Assembly (NCBI GenBank): GCA_025355395.1
Contig: JANXZT010000071.1
Coordinates: forward strand, 1-14,882
Reading direction: 5' to 3'
DNA length: 14,882 nt
From: Betaproteobacteria bacterium
GTDB taxonomy: Bacteria > Pseudomonadota > Gammaproteobacteria > Burkholderiales > Casimicrobiaceae
This document shows, one piece after another, positions 13,594-14,882 of this stretch (position 1 is its first letter; the number at the start of each line of letters is the position of its first letter). A model generated the notes under the pieces. The model ran no database searches, had not been told where the DNA came from, and saw only the letters and a program-made list of their open reading frames with translations. The translations under genes and the position numbers were made by a program.

Positions 13594-14397
13594 ATGCGTC
13601 TCGCGGCGATGCTGGCGTTCGTCCTCATTGCGCGCTTCGCCACTGCGGCTGAAACAGAGCGCGATTGGGATCTAGAAATGGGCATTGGTACCACGTCGAC
13701 GCCAGACTATACCGGCGCGAACGCTTCGAGCGTTCAACTGCGGGTTTGGATAGACGGCAGCTACCGAACAGCGGCCCTGGGGACTTTCGCGATTGACAGC
13801 GGGTCTTTGATGATCGACCCTGAGTTGCGTTGGGAACCAATCGGCTCGGCCGTCGCAGGTTTCGGCGTGTTGGTCGGGTATCGGCCGGGCCGTAGCGACC
13901 GCAGACCCAGATTCGCAAGTTTAAGTGGTGGGAATGCGGCGCTGCGCGGTTTGCCGCAAATTGCCCCCGCAATCGATGCCGGTGCGGAGGGGCACCTCTC
14001 CGCCTTTGGCCTCCCCGTGTTCACCCAAGTGCGCTCCGCGCTCAATGGAAGTCAGGGCACACTCATTTCGCTGGGCGCGTACGCGCCGTTGCCGATGGGC
14101 CGTGACGGCGAGCTTACGTTGCTGCCGACGGCCACATGGATAGACGCGCGGCAGATGCGCGCCTTCTATGGCGTCGCTGCAGCCCAGTCTGCGGCAAACG
14201 GCATCCCGGGTTATCGACCCGGCTCAGGGTGGGAAAACGTCGCGCTGGAAATCGTTGGCGATTGGCGGCTCGTGAATGGATGGCACTTGGTCGCCTCGCT
14301 CGCATATGAGCGTGTTATAGGAAATGCGATGCACAGCCCCTTTGTCGTATCAAAGAATCAGCTCAGCGGACTAGTGGGGTTAGCCTTGCACCTGTAA
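13594..14397 (+). CDS. MipA/OmpV-family outer-membrane protein
   Basis: A 267-residue beta-barrel protein of the MipA/OmpV family. The ATG at 13594 begins a signal peptide (MRLAAMLAFVLIARFATAA) with likely cleavage near residue 19. After it come the family's opening WDLEMGIGTTSTPDYTGA, LVGYRPGRSDRR, the GLPQIAPAIDAGAEG strand, and the diagnostic AFYGVAAAQSAANGIPGYRP. The ending is YERVIGNAMHSPFVVSKNQL...GLVGLALHL, with alternating hydrophobic strands and a C-terminal hydrophobic residue. MipA was first described as a scaffold for murein hydrolase MltA and PBP1B; relatives act as outer-membrane proteins linked to antibiotic and osmotic responses. No strong ribosome site is visible. Whether it belongs to the biosynthetic locus is unclear: it has the same direction but sits more than 300 bases from the aminotransferase. 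Confidence 0.88.
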   Translation: MRLAAMLAFVLIARFATAAETERDWDLEMGIGTTSTPDYTGANASSVQLRVWIDGSYRTAALGTFAIDSGSLMIDPELRWEPIGSAVAGFGVLVGYRPGRSDRRPRFASLSGGNAALRGLPQIAPAIDAGAEGHLSAFGLPVFTQVRSALNGSQGTLISLGAYAPLPMGRDGELTLLPTATWIDARQMRAFYGVAAAQSAANGIPGYRPGSGWENVALEIVGDWRLVNGWHLVASLAYERVIGNAMHSPFVVSKNQLSGLVGLALHL

Positions 14398-14882
14398 GAG
14401 GCTGTTACCGCGGTCAAGCTTGCCTAGTACATCAACAATGCCCCCGGCCGGCCGCAGAAGAAAAAGATCATTTCGAGGCAGCGCGTGTACCACGGCGTGG
14501 CGGTTGCCACCGCGAGCCTGACCGGGCTCGCGTTCGCGCACAACGACTTCGACCTGCCGATCGCGCAAATCCTGCACGCCGATTGCCCGTGCTACTACCG
14601 CGGTGCGCAGCCGGGGGAAAGCGAAGAAGGGTTCGCGGCACGGCTCGCCGCCAATCTAGAGCAACTCATTCTGCACGAAGGCTCCGATACGGTCGCCGCG
14701 TTCTTCGCCGAGCCCGTGATGGGGGCGGGCGGAATGATCCCGCCGCCGGCGACCTATTTCGACCGTGTCCAGCCGATCCTGAAAAAGTACGACATTCTGT
14801 TTGTGGTCGACGAGGTGATTTGCGGCTTCGGTCGCACCGGTAACATGTTCGGATCGAAGACGTACAATCTGCAGCCGGACAT
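14398..14882 (+). pseudogene. Class III aminotransferase fragment, headless and with an in-frame stop; runs off the window
   Basis: Directly after the MipA stop codon, the same frame resumes with EAVTAVKLA, then TAG (14425-14427), then YINNAPGRPQKKKIISRQRV and YHGVAVATASLTGLAFAHND. It continues through YYRGAQPGESEEGFAARLAA, FFAEPVMGAGGMIPPPATYF and FVVDEVICGFGRTGNMFGS to the edge. Relatives read KLxWYYNNxxGRPEKKKIISRxRxYHG, so TAG stands for the Trp codon. The first roughly 120 residues, before the GSEANDTA motif, are missing. It resembles the putrescine/beta-alanine:pyruvate-type aminotransferases and not the intact enzyme at 11800-13257. The sharp start at the MipA stop indicates a recombination junction. 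Whether the rest beyond the window is intact is unknown, but the N-terminus is lost here. Confidence 0.87.

Overview
The window is high-GC bacterial DNA with dense operons and many ATGA/TGATG overlaps. It most resembles a beta-proteobacterium of the Burkholderiales type: a NitT/TauT importer, a MipA/OmpV porin-like protein and integron/integrase debris. That assignment is an inference from gene content; there is no rRNA or marker gene to fix it. No tRNA, rRNA or CRISPR array was seen.

Left part (1-3492): one plus-strand operon. The 3' end of an unidentified enzyme gene is followed by a small FtsZ-like protein without the canonical GTP-binding signature. Then come the solute-binding protein, ATPase and permease of a NitT/TauT-type ABC importer. 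Gaps are short and the last two genes overlap by ATGA.

Middle-left (3493-5290): an orphan single-domain response regulator, then decayed DNA. This holds the C-terminal remnant of an aldo/keto reductase with an in-frame stop, an attC-like palindrome just after it, and on the minus strand the N-terminal remnant of a tyrosine-recombinase integrase. The integrase remnant is frameshifted by a perfect 8-bp tandem duplication. This looks like an old integron or mobile-element scar.

Core (5330-13257): nine intact genes that I read as one biosynthetic locus in three transcription blocks. Block A (+) encodes a divergent arginase-fold ureohydrolase, a 4-helix SMR/EamA-type membrane protein, a FemAB/GNAT-like acyltransferase and a second 4-helix membrane protein. 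Block B (+) encodes an acyl carrier protein and a FabF-type ketosynthase, behind a striking promoter: four 11-bp tandem repeats abutting a perfect TATAAT. Block C is divergent: a class III aminotransferase (+), and an alpha/beta hydrolase plus a HAD phosphatase (-) whose end overlaps the ketosynthase tail-to-tail. Carrier-bound acyl chain building, amine chemistry, N-acyl transfer, phosphate removal, ester/thioester cleavage and a paired small exporter/flippase fit the synthesis and export of an amine-bearing acyl product or aminolipid. I recognise the families but no described pathway with this combination. The product is inference.

Right edge (13258-14882): a MipA/OmpV outer-membrane protein, whose stop codon is immediately followed by a headless class III aminotransferase fragment with an in-frame TAG, running off the window. 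Decayed genes on both sides of the 5.3-14.4 kb segment, and lower GC in parts of it, suggest it was acquired horizontally.
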